Origin: Haloferax profundi
GTDB taxonomy: Archaea; Halobacteriota; Halobacteria; Halobacteriales; Haloferacaceae
Assembly: GCF_001469865.1 (NCBI RefSeq)
Contig: NZ_LOPV01000277.1
Span: 1 to 36,226 of the forward strand
Direction of reading: 5' to 3'
DNA length: 36,226 nucleotides
The notes under the pieces were generated by a model. The model had not been told where the DNA came from. It did no database searches and worked only from the letters and a program-made list of their open reading frames with translations. A program made the translations under genes and the position numbers. This document shows, piece after piece, positions 8,879-16,400 of this stretch (position 1 is the first letter of the stretch; each line of letters starts with the position of its first letter).

Positions 8879-9678
8879 TACTCGTCGTCGCCGCTTCGTT
8901 CGCGGTGGTACGATGCGGTGCCACCTTTCGACTCGATGGCTTCGCGGGCGCGGGCGACGCTCGCGTCGAGTTCTGATTCAGCGGTCTTGTAGTCGGGCGC
9001 TTTCACCTTGATGCGGTACTCGGGTGCGCCGACGTAGGTGACCGTCAGTTCGATTTCGTCGCTGACTTCGCCGTCGCCTTCGGCGGCCTTCAGCGCCTCT
9101 TTCACGTCGTCGACGCCGTCGCCCGCGGGCGAACGCAGGTCGACGTAGCCGGTGACGTTGACGTACGGCACCGAGACGTTCTGTCGTGCCGTGTCGACGA
9201 TGACGTCGATTTCGTCGTCGTCGAGGTCGACGTCTTCGAGTGCTTCAGCGCCGTGGATGGCGGCCTGCTCGAATCCGTCGTAGAGCGAGTCGTATTCGGC
9301 GAGCAGGGCGTTCGCAATCGCACCGTACTGCTCGTCGTCGATGTCCTCGCCGAACGCGAGGGCCATCCACTTGTCCGCCTTCTGCTCGTTCTTCCACTCC
9401 TGAATCTTCTCTTTACGCTGGTGCTCGTTGACGTCCTTGATAGAGAGGTCTATCTGCTGGGAACTCTCGTTGACCTCGAGCACCTTGGCGACGACCGTCT
9501 GTCCCTCGCGGACGTGGTCGCGGACGTTCTTGATCCATCCGCTGGCGACTTCGCTGATGTGGCACAGGCCACGTTTGTCTTCGTACTCTTCGAGGTCGAC
9601 GAAGACACCGAAGTCCGTAATGTCGTCTACCTTTCCGACGACGAGTTCGCCGGAGTCAGGCCATCCGCTGTACTTCAT
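8878..9678 (-). CDS. eif2a: Translation initiation factor aIF2, alpha subunit
   Basis: aIF2-alpha is part of the heterotrimer that delivers initiator Met-tRNA to the ribosome. The 266-residue protein opens with an S1 RNA-binding domain (about residues 8-85: [20 protein letters not shown], then [15 protein letters not shown]). A helical middle domain follows (about 90-175: [27 protein letters not shown]) and then an alpha-beta domain that contacts the gamma subunit ([22 protein letters not shown]). Length is normal for the family. It sits between rps27e (18-base gap) and nop10 (1-base overlap), the conserved archaeal cluster. The initiator tRNA gene is about 5 kb away in the same window. Confidence 0.97.
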   Translation of the reverse strand: MKYSGWPDSGELVVGKVDDITDFGVFVDLEEYEDKRGLCHISEVASGWIKNVRDHVREGQTVVAKVLEVNESSQQIDLSIKDVNEHQRKEKIQEWKNEQKADKWMALAFGEDIDDEQYGAIANALLAEYDSLYDGFEQAAIHGAEALEDVDLDDDEIDVIVDTARQNVSVPYVNVTGYVDLRSPAGDGVDDVKEALKAAEGDGEVSDEIELTVTYVGAPEYRIKVKAPDYKTAESELDASVARAREAIESKGGTASYHRERSGDDE

Positions 9679-9696
9679 GAGGAATCCTCCGGGACG

Positions 9697-9891
9697 TTAC
9701 GCCTCTAGTTCGTCGCTCTCGCGACGCTCGACCGTCTCGACGACCTCGCCGTGGAACTCGGCGTTTCCGCCGGTCGGGGTCGCGAGGGTCGTGCCACAGA
9801 CGGCACAGTTGACGACCGAGGAGGCCTTTCCGAAGACGATTTGTTCGTTTTCACAGTCACTGCACGCGACTTTGTAGAAATTTCCTGCCAT
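9697..9891 (-). CDS. rps27e: Ribosomal protein S27e (small subunit, eS27)
   Basis: A 64-residue zinc-ribbon ribosomal protein: MAGNFYKVACSDCENEQ carries the first CxxC and NCAVCGTTLATPTGG the second, the standard eS27 pattern. ATG 9891 is chosen because eS27 homologues begin just ahead of the first zinc knuckle. The longer frame to 9954 would overlap the L44e gene. It lies four bases after the L44e stop and 18 bases before the aIF2-alpha start, so it is in the middle of one operon. Confidence 0.95.
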   Translation of the reverse strand: MAGNFYKVACSDCENEQIVFGKASSVVNCAVCGTTLATPTGGNAEFHGEVVETVERRESDELEA

Positions 9892-9895
9892 GTGT

Positions 9896-10177
9896 TTACT
9901 CCTGGAATTCGAGACGGCCTGCTCGCCATCCCTTGCGCATGTGCGCCTTGCCACAGTCCGAGCAGATGTACTTCAGGTGGGTCTTCTTCGTCGGCTTGTC
10001 GCCACCGGGCACCTTGGAGAACTTACCGGCGTTACCGATGGTCGCCTTTCCGCGTCGGGTCTGACGGGCGTTCCACTTCATGCCGGTCGGACGGCCTTTG
10101 CGGACTTTCTCGACTTCGTGCTCGTGGTGGCCCTTACAGTTGGGGCAATACGTGTTGAAACGGCGTGGCATCTGCAT
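9896..10177 (-). CDS. rpl44e: Ribosomal protein L44e (large subunit, eL42)
   Basis: The 93-residue protein is a near-textbook haloarchaeal L44e: [61 protein letters not shown]. It has two CxxC pairs and the basic central segment typical of the family. The start MQMPRRF is the same as that remembered from the Haloarcula protein. It is the first gene of the L44e-S27e-aIF2-alpha-Nop10 operon. Confidence 0.97.
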   Translation of the reverse strand: MQMPRRFNTYCPNCKGHHEHEVEKVRKGRPTGMKWNARQTRRGKATIGNAGKFSKVPGGDKPTKKTHLKYICSDCGKAHMRKGWRAGRLEFQE

Positions 10178-10212
10178 AGATATCGACCTTGTGGAGGGAT
10201 TTGGTGTCGCCC

Positions 10213-10220
10213 GTTAAAAC
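10213..10220 (-). promoter_or_regulatory. Putative TATA box of the L44e operon
   Basis: On the minus strand GTTTTAAC lies about 36-43 bases before the L44e ATG at 10177, in otherwise GC-rich sequence. It is the only clear AT-rich hexamer nearby and fits an archaeal TATA element with a short leader. The rest of the gap 10221-10417 shows nothing I recognise. Confidence 0.45.
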
Positions 10221-10417
10221 CCGTTTGGTTCGCCGCGACGCCCAGACCCGCGTTCGACGCCGTCGCGGGGCGCTGTGGCACGTGTGGGCAGACCACGAGC
10301 CGAGCCGACCATCAGCACTCGGAGACGCCCACTATTCGGAGGGGTCGGTCGTCGAGCGCGGGCACGCCGAACAGAGAATTCTCGGCTGGAGTCCCATCTG
10401 CAAGGCGGAAGCCGAAG

Positions 10418-10425
10418 CGATTAAG
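10418..10425 (+). promoter_or_regulatory. Putative TATA box of the gene at 10450
   Basis: CGATTAAG at 10418-10425 is about 25-32 bases before the ATG at 10450. The spacing is that of a nearly leaderless haloarchaeal transcript. No other candidate is present in the upstream 60 bases. Confidence 0.45.
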
Positions 10426-10449
10426 CAATGACTGTGCCAATCCCGGCAC

Positions 10450-10713
10450 ATGAAGAAGCTCATCATCCACGGCGACCCCGGCATTCGGCGCGACGCCGTC
10501 ATCAACTACGACGGCGAAGAGTACGTCTGCTTCTCCATCGACCGTCAGGGCGACTGGCACGGTCCGGACCGCGTCCAACTGTGGTGCACCGTCGGGACCG
10601 AGGACGAGCGCGAGGCATTCGAGAAGCGCGAGTACGTCCCTCACTGGCTGGAGACCGAGGGCGTCGACGCTGAGGCTATCGAGGTCGTTCGTAAGAGCGG
10701 CCAGGTCGCCTAA
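10450..10713 (+). CDS. Small conserved haloarchaeal protein (HAH_0734-like)
   Basis: An 87-residue soluble acidic protein beginning MKKLIIHGDPGIRRDAVI and containing DGEEYVCFSIDRQGDWHGPD and VQLWCTVGTEDEREAF. I recall this as the family named HAH_0734, found in haloarchaea next to the L44e operon. That assignment is from memory. No enzymatic motif, zinc site or membrane segment is seen. It is divergent from the L44e operon. Its stop overlaps the stop of the convergent DUF2298 gene by a few bases (10710-10713). Function unknown. Confidence 0.75.
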   Translation: MKKLIIHGDPGIRRDAVINYDGEEYVCFSIDRQGDWHGPDRVQLWCTVGTEDEREAFEKREYVPHWLETEGVDAEAIEVVRKSGQVA

Positions 10714-13055
10714 GGCAGCCTCGCTTCTTCTACTTCGTAGACCACGACCGACCCCGAGCGGTGCACCGGCGTCAGCCACGGGACGTCGGTCGCTATCTCT
10801 CCGTAGCGCGCGCGTTCGCCCGGGCCGACCCAGACGTACTGCACGTCGTAGCTCTCGATGAGGCGCGCCCGGGTCGACTCGTTACCCACGTACATCGCGT
10901 CCACGTCGCGGACCCGGTCGTAGTAGGCGTCGGGGCCGCGGTAGCCCACTTCGTGTGCCCACCCAGCGACTGTCGGCACGCCGGTGAGACTCGATTCGGG
11001 GTTCCCGCGCCACGCGTACATGACGTACTCTCGTTGGTCGTCGAGCGTCGCGGACCACTCCGTTCCGGGCGCTGTGAGGATGGTCGGCGTCCCCTCGACG
11101 TCTTCGTCGAGCCACGTTATCGCCGTGTCTTCGTCTGGGTGGTACCACTCGACGAACGCCGTCGCGTCGAGCGTCGTCTCTTGACGAGGGTTTTGTGTGT
11201 GGTCGGCGACGGCGAGGCCGGCGTAGACCGACGTGGACGCGACGAGCAAGGCGACGACGGCGATGCCGACACCGCGAATCGCGCCTGCGCGGACGTGAAA
11301 GTCGATTTTCGGGAGCGACAGGTCAGTCGTGTCGGCCGCGTCGCGGACGAATCTTGCGAGGACCGGCCCCATCGCGCTCCCCCAGAGGACCCACACCTGC
11401 ATGTAGGTCTTGAACACCGTGTTCATCCGCCCCGGCCCAGCCTGCTCGTTCACGAAGACGACTTCGACGAGTGTCACGAGACCCGCGCCGGCGACGACGA
11501 GCACGGTGTCGAACGTCGGATTGTCACGCAGTCTGAGGAGGACCCACCCGACGACGACGAACGGCACGACGAGTGCAAGCGCCGCGAAGGAGTGTACGAC
11601 TGCGACGGCCGTCACGGCGACGAGGCCGACGACGACCGGTGCGACCTGTCGTGCACCGAGTTCTCGCGCGTAGTGGAGCGCGAACGCGCCGATGAACGCC
11701 CCGTGAACGAGCAGCAGGACGCTGAAGCCACTTCGCTCGGCCGGCGCGAGAATCTCTATCGTCCGGGTGCTCCCGCCGCCGGCGACACTCCCGAGGAGGA
11801 ACGGACTCGCGAGAACGACGGCGAGGACACCCGCGAGGCCGACGACGACTGTCGTGCCGACGAGTCGAGCCACCTCGCTGGTGACTGGGGTACGCTCTGC
11901 GACCGTTCGGAGGCGCTCACGACCGGGAAGAAGTGTCCACGGGCGTGCGGGCGCGAAGACCATCCCGAGGAAGAGGACACCGAACACAGACGGGAAACTC
12001 CACGTATCGACGACCACTTGCAGTCCGCCAACGAGGGCCGTGACGCCGACGAGACGACGACGCTCCCAGACTGCATCTTCGGGGGTCGAGAAGTACGCGA
12101 ACGCGATGCCGGCGGCGAGGAGCAAGAACGGCGTGCCCATCATGTGTGCGTGGAGGTCCCCGTTGAGCCACGCGAACAGTGGGAACTCGTTGATAGTGCC
12201 GGGGATGACGCGACTGGCGTCCCAATACGAGAACTCGTTTGCCCCCGCGAGAAGCTCCGAGACGGTGTACCGTGAGCGCTCGGCGACGGATTGCGCGAGT
12301 GGCCGTCGGAACCCTTCGGGGAGAGCGAGAATGAGGAAGCGGCCTGCCGTGACGAGGTTGCTGGCGAACCCGACGAAGAACGCGGCGAGGAGGCCACCGA
12401 GCACGCCGTCCGCGTCGGCGGCGGCCGAGATACTCCGCCCGAGTTCGAACGCCGCCGTGACGAGGAATCCGAAGAACCCCGCGAGTGCGAGGTTGTAGGC
12501 GAACTCGGGTTCGGTCCCTGTGAGCCACGCCAAGAGAATCGACACGAGGTGGCCGCCGTAGTAGTAGCGAACTGGTTCGCCAGCGAACCACATGTCTTCG
12601 GGGGGCAAGACCGTCGCACGAGAGAGCGACTGGAGGAGACCGAAGTCGAGGAACTTCTCGCCACCGCCGGCGTGGACGGCCGGGTCGAGTGCGCGGAGGG
12701 CAACGGCGAACAAGAAGGCGACGACGAACACTGCGGCCGCTTCTGCGACTGCTCGCCTGTCGATGTCGAGGTCGGACGCGAGACGAATCTCGCCGTCCCG
12801 GAGTGCAGAGCGGTCGAGACCGGTCAGTGCCGCCGCAGCGACGAGGACGCCGAGACCGACGAGGAGTGCGGCGGGACCGAACGAGAGGTGGCCGACGTAG
12901 TAGACCGGGAGGGTCACGACCACGAGCGATACGGGGAGCGTGAATCCAGCGCCGTGACCGGGGAGGCGGCGGAACAGGCGGGTCGAGAGCGGAAGCCCGA
13001 CTGCCCAGAGGGCCGCGAACATCACCAGCCAACGGACCACGAGGGCGTACTCCAT
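10710..13055 (-). CDS. DUF2298 (Chlor_Arch_YYY) multi-pass membrane protein
   Basis: A 781-residue membrane protein with roughly a dozen or more hydrophobic helices through about residue 620 and a soluble C-terminal domain of about 160 residues. The segment from about residue 120 carries the hallmarks of the DUF2298 / Chlor_Arch_YYY family: GGGEKFLDFGLLQSL, PPEDMWFAGEPVRYYYGGH, and WDASRVIPGTINEFPLFAW. The family resembles integral-membrane GT-C glycosyltransferases, and a role in surface-glycan or lipid-linked sugar transfer is plausible but unproven. ATG 13055 (MEYALVVRWLVMFAAL) opens with the first membrane helix. The longer frame to 13154 is unlikely because it would run into the divergent glycosyltransferase gene start at 13153. 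Neighbouring GT2 and GtrA genes support a glycan role. Confidence 0.88.
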   Translation of the reverse strand: MEYALVVRWLVMFAALWAVGLPLSTRLFRRLPGHGAGFTLPVSLVVVTLPVYYVGHLSFGPAALLVGLGVLVAAAALTGLDRSALRDGEIRLASDLDIDRRAVAEAAAVFVVAFLFAVALRALDPAVHAGGGEKFLDFGLLQSLSRATVLPPEDMWFAGEPVRYYYGGHLVSILLAWLTGTEPEFAYNLALAGFFGFLVTAAFELGRSISAAADADGVLGGLLAAFFVGFASNLVTAGRFLILALPEGFRRPLAQSVAERSRYTVSELLAGANEFSYWDASRVIPGTINEFPLFAWLNGDLHAHMMGTPFLLLAAGIAFAYFSTPEDAVWERRRLVGVTALVGGLQVVVDTWSFPSVFGVLFLGMVFAPARPWTLLPGRERLRTVAERTPVTSEVARLVGTTVVVGLAGVLAVVLASPFLLGSVAGGGSTRTIEILAPAERSGFSVLLLVHGAFIGAFALHYARELGARQVAPVVVGLVAVTAVAVVHSFAALALVVPFVVVGWVLLRLRDNPTFDTVLVVAGAGLVTLVEVVFVNEQAGPGRMNTVFKTYMQVWVLWGSAMGPVLARFVRDAADTTDLSLPKIDFHVRAGAIRGVGIAVVALLVASTSVYAGLAVADHTQNPRQETTLDATAFVEWYHPDEDTAITWLDEDVEGTPTILTAPGTEWSATLDDQREYVMYAWRGNPESSLTGVPTVAGWAHEVGYRGPDAYYDRVRDVDAMYVGNESTRARLIESYDVQYVWVGPGERARYGEIATDVPWLTPVHRSGSVVVYEVEEARLP

Positions 13056-13152
13056 CTGTCCGAGGAAGGTTCGGCCGACACAATACGTGTTGTGGATGAC
13101 GTGTGCGCGCGAGAGCGGTTTGCTTTTTACCCCGTTCGAAGAATGGTCGTGC

Positions 13153-13938
13153 ATGTCGCAGTCTGTCGGGGTCGTGGTCCCAGCCTATCGACCGAACCCC
13201 GATCGTCTGGTCCCGTACGTCCACGCCCTCGTCGAGGAACTCGACCCCGAGGTGGTCCGAGTCGAACTCGACGCGCCGCGGTCGGCGACCCTCGACGCCC
13301 TCGATTCCCTCCCCGCAGTCGTGACTGTGAACCCCGTCGACGCCCGCCGCGGAAAGGGCGCGGCCATCACCGCGGGGTTCGAAGCCCTCGACACCGACAT
13401 CCTCGCGTTCGCGGACGCCGACGGGAGCACCCCTGCCGAGTCCATGGCACGGGTCGTCGACGCCGTCCACGACGGCGCTGACCTCGCAGTCGGGTCCCGA
13501 CGCCACCCGGACGCAACCGTCGCCTCGCACCAGACTGTCGCCCGTCGCTATCTCGGCGACGGGTTCGCGTGGTTGGCACGCCATCTCACCGAGGTTCCAC
13601 TCTACGACTACCAGTGTGGCGCGAAGGCCATCACCGCAGACGCGTGGGCCGACGTGCGGACCCACCTGTACGAACCCGGATTCGCGTGGGACATCGAACT
13701 CATCGCCGTCTCGGGCGCGTTCGACCACCGAATCGTCGAAGTCCCGGTCGTCTGGGAAGACCAGCCGAATTCGACCGTCTCACCCATCGACACGACGCTC
13801 AAGATGGGTCGTGGCCTCCTTCGGTCACGGCACCGCGCGCGGACGATTCGAGAGGACAGACTCCACGAGTTCATCGCCGCCCGCAACGACGAGCGAACCC
13901 TCGTCGAGGACGCCTCGTGCGAGGTCATGGATGACTAA
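13153..13938 (+). CDS. Family 2 glycosyltransferase (dolichyl-phosphate-sugar synthase-like)
   Basis: A 261-residue soluble GT-A enzyme. Visible motifs are SVGVVVPAYRPNPD at the nucleotide-binding start, RRGKGAAITAGFEA, the metal-binding FADADGS (DxD-type) near residue 97, and DYQCGAKAITADAW plus FAWDIEL in the acceptor part. Such enzymes move a sugar from a nucleotide donor to a polyprenyl phosphate for surface glycans and archaeal N-glycosylation. The donor sugar cannot be inferred. It overlaps the next gene (GtrA) by 8 bases, so both are co-translated. It is divergent from the DUF2298 gene with a 97-base shared promoter region containing a TTTTTAC stretch at about 13124-13130. I chose ATG 13153 over 13087 since MSQSVGVVVPAY begins the conserved fold. 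Confidence 0.88.
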   Translation: MSQSVGVVVPAYRPNPDRLVPYVHALVEELDPEVVRVELDAPRSATLDALDSLPAVVTVNPVDARRGKGAAITAGFEALDTDILAFADADGSTPAESMARVVDAVHDGADLAVGSRRHPDATVASHQTVARRYLGDGFAWLARHLTEVPLYDYQCGAKAITADAWADVRTHLYEPGFAWDIELIAVSGAFDHRIVEVPVVWEDQPNSTVSPIDTTLKMGRGLLRSRHRARTIREDRLHEFIAARNDERTLVEDASCEVMDD

Positions 13939-14398
13939 TCGGTTGTCTGCGCTCCTCTCTGGTGCCCGCTTCGGGAAGTTCGCCTCTGTCGGTGCTGTCG
14001 GCGCGATGTTCGACCTCACGGTGAGTAGCCTGCTCATCGTCGTCTTCGACGTCGTCGGCGAGGTTGCCAAACTCGCCGGCGCGGAAGTCGCCATCGTCGT
14101 GATGTTCGTCATCAACGACCGCTGGACGTTTGCCGATGCGGGGTCGGACCACCTCCTCGCGAAGGTTCGTCGGTTCGTCAAGTCGAACCTCGTCAGGAGC
14201 GGTGGCCTCGCCGTACAGGTGCTCGTCGTCCGCGCACTCAGAGAGGTTCCGCTGACGATTCCCGTCGCCGGTGTGGACCTCTGGCAACTCATCCCGCTTC
14301 CCATCGCAATCGGTGCGTCGATGTTCCTGAACTACGTCGCTGAGAGCCTCTTCACGTGGCGTATCGGGGCGGGTTCACGTCACCGTGACTCACGGTGA
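13931..14398 (+). CDS. GtrA family membrane protein
   Basis: A 155-residue protein with four predicted membrane helices, of the GtrA family: FGKFASVGAVGAMFDLTVSSLL, then VVMFVINDRWTF (the conserved N-D/x-W-TF motif), VRSGGLAVQVLVVRAL, and IAIGASMFLNYVAESLFTWR, which is the family's C-terminal signature. GtrA proteins are thought to flip or hand over polyprenyl-linked sugars made by a partner GT2. That partner is probably the gene just upstream, which overlaps it by 8 bases. The start ATG at 13931 lies within the end of the glycosyltransferase gene. The initiator tRNA follows 60 bases downstream. Confidence 0.9.
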   Translation: MTNRLSALLSGARFGKFASVGAVGAMFDLTVSSLLIVVFDVVGEVAKLAGAEVAIVVMFVINDRWTFADAGSDHLLAKVRRFVKSNLVRSGGLAVQVLVVRALREVPLTIPVAGVDLWQLIPLPIAIGASMFLNYVAESLFTWRIGAGSRHRDSR

Positions 14399-14427
14399 AA
14401 ATTGCCACACGGCTAGCGAAACAGAAG

Positions 14428-14435
14428 CCTTAACA
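14428..14435 (+). promoter_or_regulatory. Putative TATA box of the initiator tRNA gene
   Basis: CCTTAACA at 14428-14435 is 24-31 bases before the first tRNA base at 14459, preceded by a purine-rich ACAGAAG that could serve as a BRE. The spacing matches archaeal tRNA promoters. Confidence 0.5.
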
Positions 14436-14458
14436 GTGAACGTCGCTTTTGTTGATTC

Positions 14459-14533
14459 AGCGGGATGGGATAGCCAGGAGATTCCGCCGGGCTCATAACC
14501 CGGAGATCGGTAGTTCAAATCTACCTCCCGCTA
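14459..14533 (+). tRNA. Initiator tRNA-Met (CAT)
   Basis: The 75-base sequence folds as a full cloverleaf. The acceptor arms AGCGGGA (14459-14465) and TCCCGCT (14526-14532) pair perfectly, followed by discriminator A14533. The anticodon stem CCGGG/CCCGG (14487-14491/14499-14503) encloses the loop CTCATAA with anticodon CAT at 14494-14496. The T-loop TTCAAAT lies at 14514-14520. The A1-T72 pair and the run of three G-C pairs at the bottom of the anticodon stem are the signs of an archaeal initiator rather than elongator tRNA. There is no intron, and CCA is not encoded. A T-run at 14536-14540 directly after it may terminate transcription. The aIF2-alpha gene, whose product helps carry this tRNA, is in the same window. 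Confidence 0.96.
14523..14533 (+). repeat. tRNA 3' end, left copy of an 11-base direct repeat
   Basis: ACCTCCCGCTA forms the exact 3' end of the initiator tRNA, through the discriminator base. The same 11 bases occur again at 16179-16189, just past the TnpB gene. A repeat that stops at the tRNA 3' end is the usual form of an integration (att) site. No integrase gene is seen, so this may be a relic or coincidence. Confidence 0.4.
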
Positions 14534-14540
14534 TGTTTTT

Positions 14541-14596
14541 GCCGACCTCAACTCCTGAACGTCGAGTCTCGTCTCGGCGTGACCCACGAGGTCGGC
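14541..14596. repeat. 9-base inverted repeat between tRNA and the TnpB element
   Basis: GCCGACCTC (14541-14549) and GAGGTCGGC (14588-14596) are a perfect inverted repeat with a 38-base spacer. It lies directly after the T-run that follows the tRNA. It may be part of the mobile element's left end or a fold in its flanking sequence. No gene is seen in this stretch. Confidence 0.45.
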
Positions 14597-14607
14597 CGCA
14601 TGGCTCA

Positions 14608-14661
14608 GTAGATTTGAACCAGGGAGCAACGCGAAGCGTTGCGAGTGAGGTTCAACTCTAC
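14608..14661. repeat. Nested hairpin, likely left end of the TnpB element
   Basis: The outer arms 14608-14620 and 14649-14661 (GTAGATTTGAACC / GGTTCAACTCTAC) pair over 13 positions with one mismatch. Within them GCAACGC (14626-14632) and GCGTTGC (14636-14642) form a perfect stem with a GAA loop. The 5- and 6-base stretches between the stems would bulge. Subterminal bulged hairpins of this kind are what Y1 transposases bind in IS200/IS605 elements. Confidence 0.65.
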
Positions 14662-14809
14662 AGATTAGCAAGGCGAATGCCTCGGGACCACGAGAGACTG
14701 CGTCGACCGAACCACTTGACTTGGGAGTGAAGTTGATACGCTCCTTTACTTTCACTCTACTTGGCAGAGAGTTTTGAACGAGGACGACATATCAAGAATT
14801 GCGTAGAAA

Positions 14810-16087
14810 ATGACCGACGGTAAGGCCCTCGTCAAGACTCTGGACTTCCAACTCAATATCCAGAGTAACAACGAGAGCCTGTTGTACGACGCCTGTCTCG
14901 AATCACGGTCGGTGTACAACGAAACCATTCGTCTCGCCAAACTGGGCATGGACTGGGACGCAATCCCCGACCATGTTGCTGACGACGCAGACCTCGTGAA
15001 GAACACAACACAGCGCGTTGTCGACAAGGCGCTCGGCGCGATGAAGAATTACTACGAGTACGAGGACTTCGGCCAGCCGAGTCACACCAAAGACGGTGTG
15101 TATCCGCTCCGATCGAACTACGAGGAAGGGTACAACCTATCGCTCACTGATGACGGTGACGTGGCGTTCCGCATCAGTGCAAAGCCCTACAAGCACGTCA
15201 AGGGTGTCCTCAAAGGCGAGGACGCTCACATCGGCATTCTCAAGACAGCAATCGAAGGTGATGAGTGGAAGATAGGGACGGCAGAAGCCTTGTTCCACGA
15301 CGGCACCCCTGAGTTGCACGTCAACGTCACCAACACCAAACGGACTGTCCGAGACAAGCAGGACTCACGGACCGCCATAGGTGTGGACGTGAACGAAGAC
15401 AACGTGGCTCTGGCTGCACTCTCGGAAGATGGTGTCGAGGACACGCTTGTTATCGACTTCCCAGAAATCAAATTCGAGCGCCACCGCTACTTCACGATAC
15501 GGAAGCGCGTCCAGAATGTGGGGAAGAGTAGCACTCACGACACGCTCAAGGGACGTGAGGAACGATTCGTTCGCGACCGACTTCACAAGGTGTCTCGACA
15601 CATAGTGGTGTGGACCCAGCAGTTCGAGAAGCCGTGCATCGTCTTTGAAGACCTCAAAGAGATGCGCGACTCGATTGACTACGGTACGCGTATGAACCGA
15701 CGCTTGCACCACCTCCCGTTCCGCACCCTCCAATACTACACGTCGTACAAAGCGTCATTTGAGGGGATTCCGACCTCATGGATTAACCCCGAGTACACGA
15801 GTCAGCGATGTCCTATGTGTGGATACACAGAGAGAGCGAATCGCAACAAGAAGCGATTTAAGTGCCGGTCATGCTCCCACCAAGACCACGCCGACCGTGG
15901 TGCAAGTGTCAACATCGCTGTGAAAGGCATCGAGAAACATCAGAACTGGAATGTGCCTGCTCTCAACAGTCTTCCCATTGTTAGGAAGGTGCGACGGCAG
16001 GCATCGGGAGCTGTGGACGCTCCGACCGTGACCCACGACACCGTTCGAGGTTATCAGACCGATGGTGCCGCGGGGGTACCTGACTAA
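14810..16087 (+). CDS. tnpB: TnpB-type RNA-guided endonuclease (IS605 OrfB family), apparently intact
   Basis: This 425-residue protein is a full-length TnpB. The RuvC-like nuclease triad is present: D193 in IGVDVNEDN, E280 in CIVFEDLKEM and D362 in DHADRGASVNIA. The zinc ribbon Cys334/337 (CPMC) and Cys352/355 (CRSC) lies between the second and third motifs. The N-terminal 170 residues match the wedge/REC-like part of haloarchaeal OrfB proteins (LLYDACLESRSVYNETIRLAK). TnpB proteins cut DNA guided by an omega RNA made from the element's right end, which helps the element persist. That activity is known for the family and inferred here. The tail after about residue 375 is unusually long and probably overlaps the guide-RNA region. 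No promoter is obvious. ATG 14810 follows GTAGAAA. Confidence 0.9.
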   Translation: MTDGKALVKTLDFQLNIQSNNESLLYDACLESRSVYNETIRLAKLGMDWDAIPDHVADDADLVKNTTQRVVDKALGAMKNYYEYEDFGQPSHTKDGVYPLRSNYEEGYNLSLTDDGDVAFRISAKPYKHVKGVLKGEDAHIGILKTAIEGDEWKIGTAEALFHDGTPELHVNVTNTKRTVRDKQDSRTAIGVDVNEDNVALAALSEDGVEDTLVIDFPEIKFERHRYFTIRKRVQNVGKSSTHDTLKGREERFVRDRLHKVSRHIVVWTQQFEKPCIVFEDLKEMRDSIDYGTRMNRRLHHLPFRTLQYYTSYKASFEGIPTSWINPEYTSQRCPMCGYTERANRNKKRFKCRSCSHQDHADRGASVNIAVKGIEKHQNWNVPALNSLPIVRKVRRQASGAVDAPTVTHDTVRGYQTDGAAGVPD

Positions 16088-16178
16088 TCCACGGGAAGTC
16101 ACGGGTCACCGGAAGACGGTACTTTCCGGGATGACGAGACGCATTCGCGTCTCGAACTGGTTGACCCCGAGACGGTTC

Positions 16179-16189
16179 ACCTCCCGCTA
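16179..16189 (+). repeat. Right copy of the 11-base tRNA 3'-end repeat
   Basis: ACCTCCCGCTA is repeated exactly from 14523-14533, 1656 bases away. It is preceded by GGTTC, recalling the T-arm. A looser third copy, GTTCAAACCTCCC followed by GCTAT, is at about 16307-16328. These could be traces of integration at the tRNA, or chance matches in a purine/pyrimidine-skewed region. Confidence 0.35.
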
Positions 16190-16268
16190 CTCTCCTGAAA
16201 ACTACACACCTAAGCGGCGTCTCTTGTCCCGCCGCGACGACGTGTTTGTCTGGGAATTGCATCAGGTA

Positions 16269-16314
16269 GTTTGAAAGAGAAAACCGAGCGTAGCGAGGTT
16301 CGTTTTGTTCAAAC
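16269..16314. repeat. Hairpin, likely right end of the first TnpB element
   Basis: GTTTGAA (16269-16275) pairs with TTCAAAC (16308-16314). Inside, AACC (16282-16285) pairs with GGTT (16297-16300). The TTTGAA...TTCAA outer arms resemble those of the left-end hairpin at 14608-14661, suggesting that the two are the matching ends of one element. Confidence 0.5.
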
Positions 16315-16342
16315 CTCCCTCTTGCTATTCCCAATTACTTTC

Positions 16343-16355
16343 GTGGGGTGGAAAA
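16343..16355. repeat. Left 13-base inverted repeat around the orphan membrane gene
   Basis: GTGGGGTGGAAAA here is matched by its exact reverse complement at 16964-16976. The pair encloses the AT-rich gene at 16401-16940. It may be a terminal inverted repeat of a small mobile unit. No target duplication was seen beside it. Confidence 0.45.
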
Positions 16356-16400
16356 GGCATTTCAGCAAACATGATTATCTCATGTAGTATGGATTGATTC

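Larger units (their letters stand above)
14600..16330 (+). mobile_element. IS200/IS605-type (IS1341-like) element with tnpB only
   Basis: The boundaries are approximate and are set by hairpins on both sides of tnpB. The left hairpin is 14608-14661: a 13-base stem with one mismatch enclosing a perfect 7-base inner hairpin. The right hairpin is at 16269-16314. There is no tnpA (Y1 transposase) in the window, as is common for IS1341-type elements, which depend on a TnpA elsewhere. The element lies 3' of the initiator tRNA and next to an AT-rich orphan gene, forming a small accessory patch between core genes. Ends and target site cannot be fixed without an empty-site comparison. Confidence 0.65.
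15990..16330 (+). ncRNA. Candidate omega (guide) RNA region of the first TnpB element
   Basis: From the last codons of tnpB to the presumed right end there are successive hairpins: CCGGAA/TTCCGG (16109-16114/16124-16129), CGAGACGC/GCGTCTCG with an ATTC loop (16135-16142/16147-16154), and GTTTGAA/TTCAAAC (16269-16275/16308-16314) enclosing AACC/GGTT. Omega RNAs of TnpB arise from this place in the element and end at its right border. Extent and processing are inferred. The 313-base stretch 16088-16400 has no convincing ORF. Confidence 0.4.

Noticed and set aside
10761-12275. A 504-codon plus-strand open frame
   Set aside because: It is a shadow of the large DUF2298 membrane protein gene on the minus strand. 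Its Arg/Asp/Glu-rich product has no recognisable domain.
11917-13728. A 603-codon minus-strand open frame
   Set aside because: It overlaps the DUF2298 gene in another frame and the glycosyltransferase gene on the opposite strand. Both of those have strong family motifs and the shadow has none.
14459-14533. Elongator tRNA-Met or tRNA-Ile(CAU)
   Set aside because: The A1-T72 pair and the three G-C pairs next to the anticodon loop identify an initiator tRNA. Haloarchaeal elongator tRNA-Met usually has an intron, which is missing here.
14541-14596. The 9-base inverted repeat as the tRNA terminator
   Set aside because: The 38-base loop is long and the T-run right after the tRNA (14536-14540) comes before it. 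The T-run alone explains tRNA termination in archaea.
14810-16087. TnpB as a nuclease-dead repressor (TldR)
   Set aside because: All three RuvC acidic residues (D193, E280, D362) and the zinc cysteines are present, so catalytic loss is not supported. The same holds for the second TnpB apart from its frameshift.
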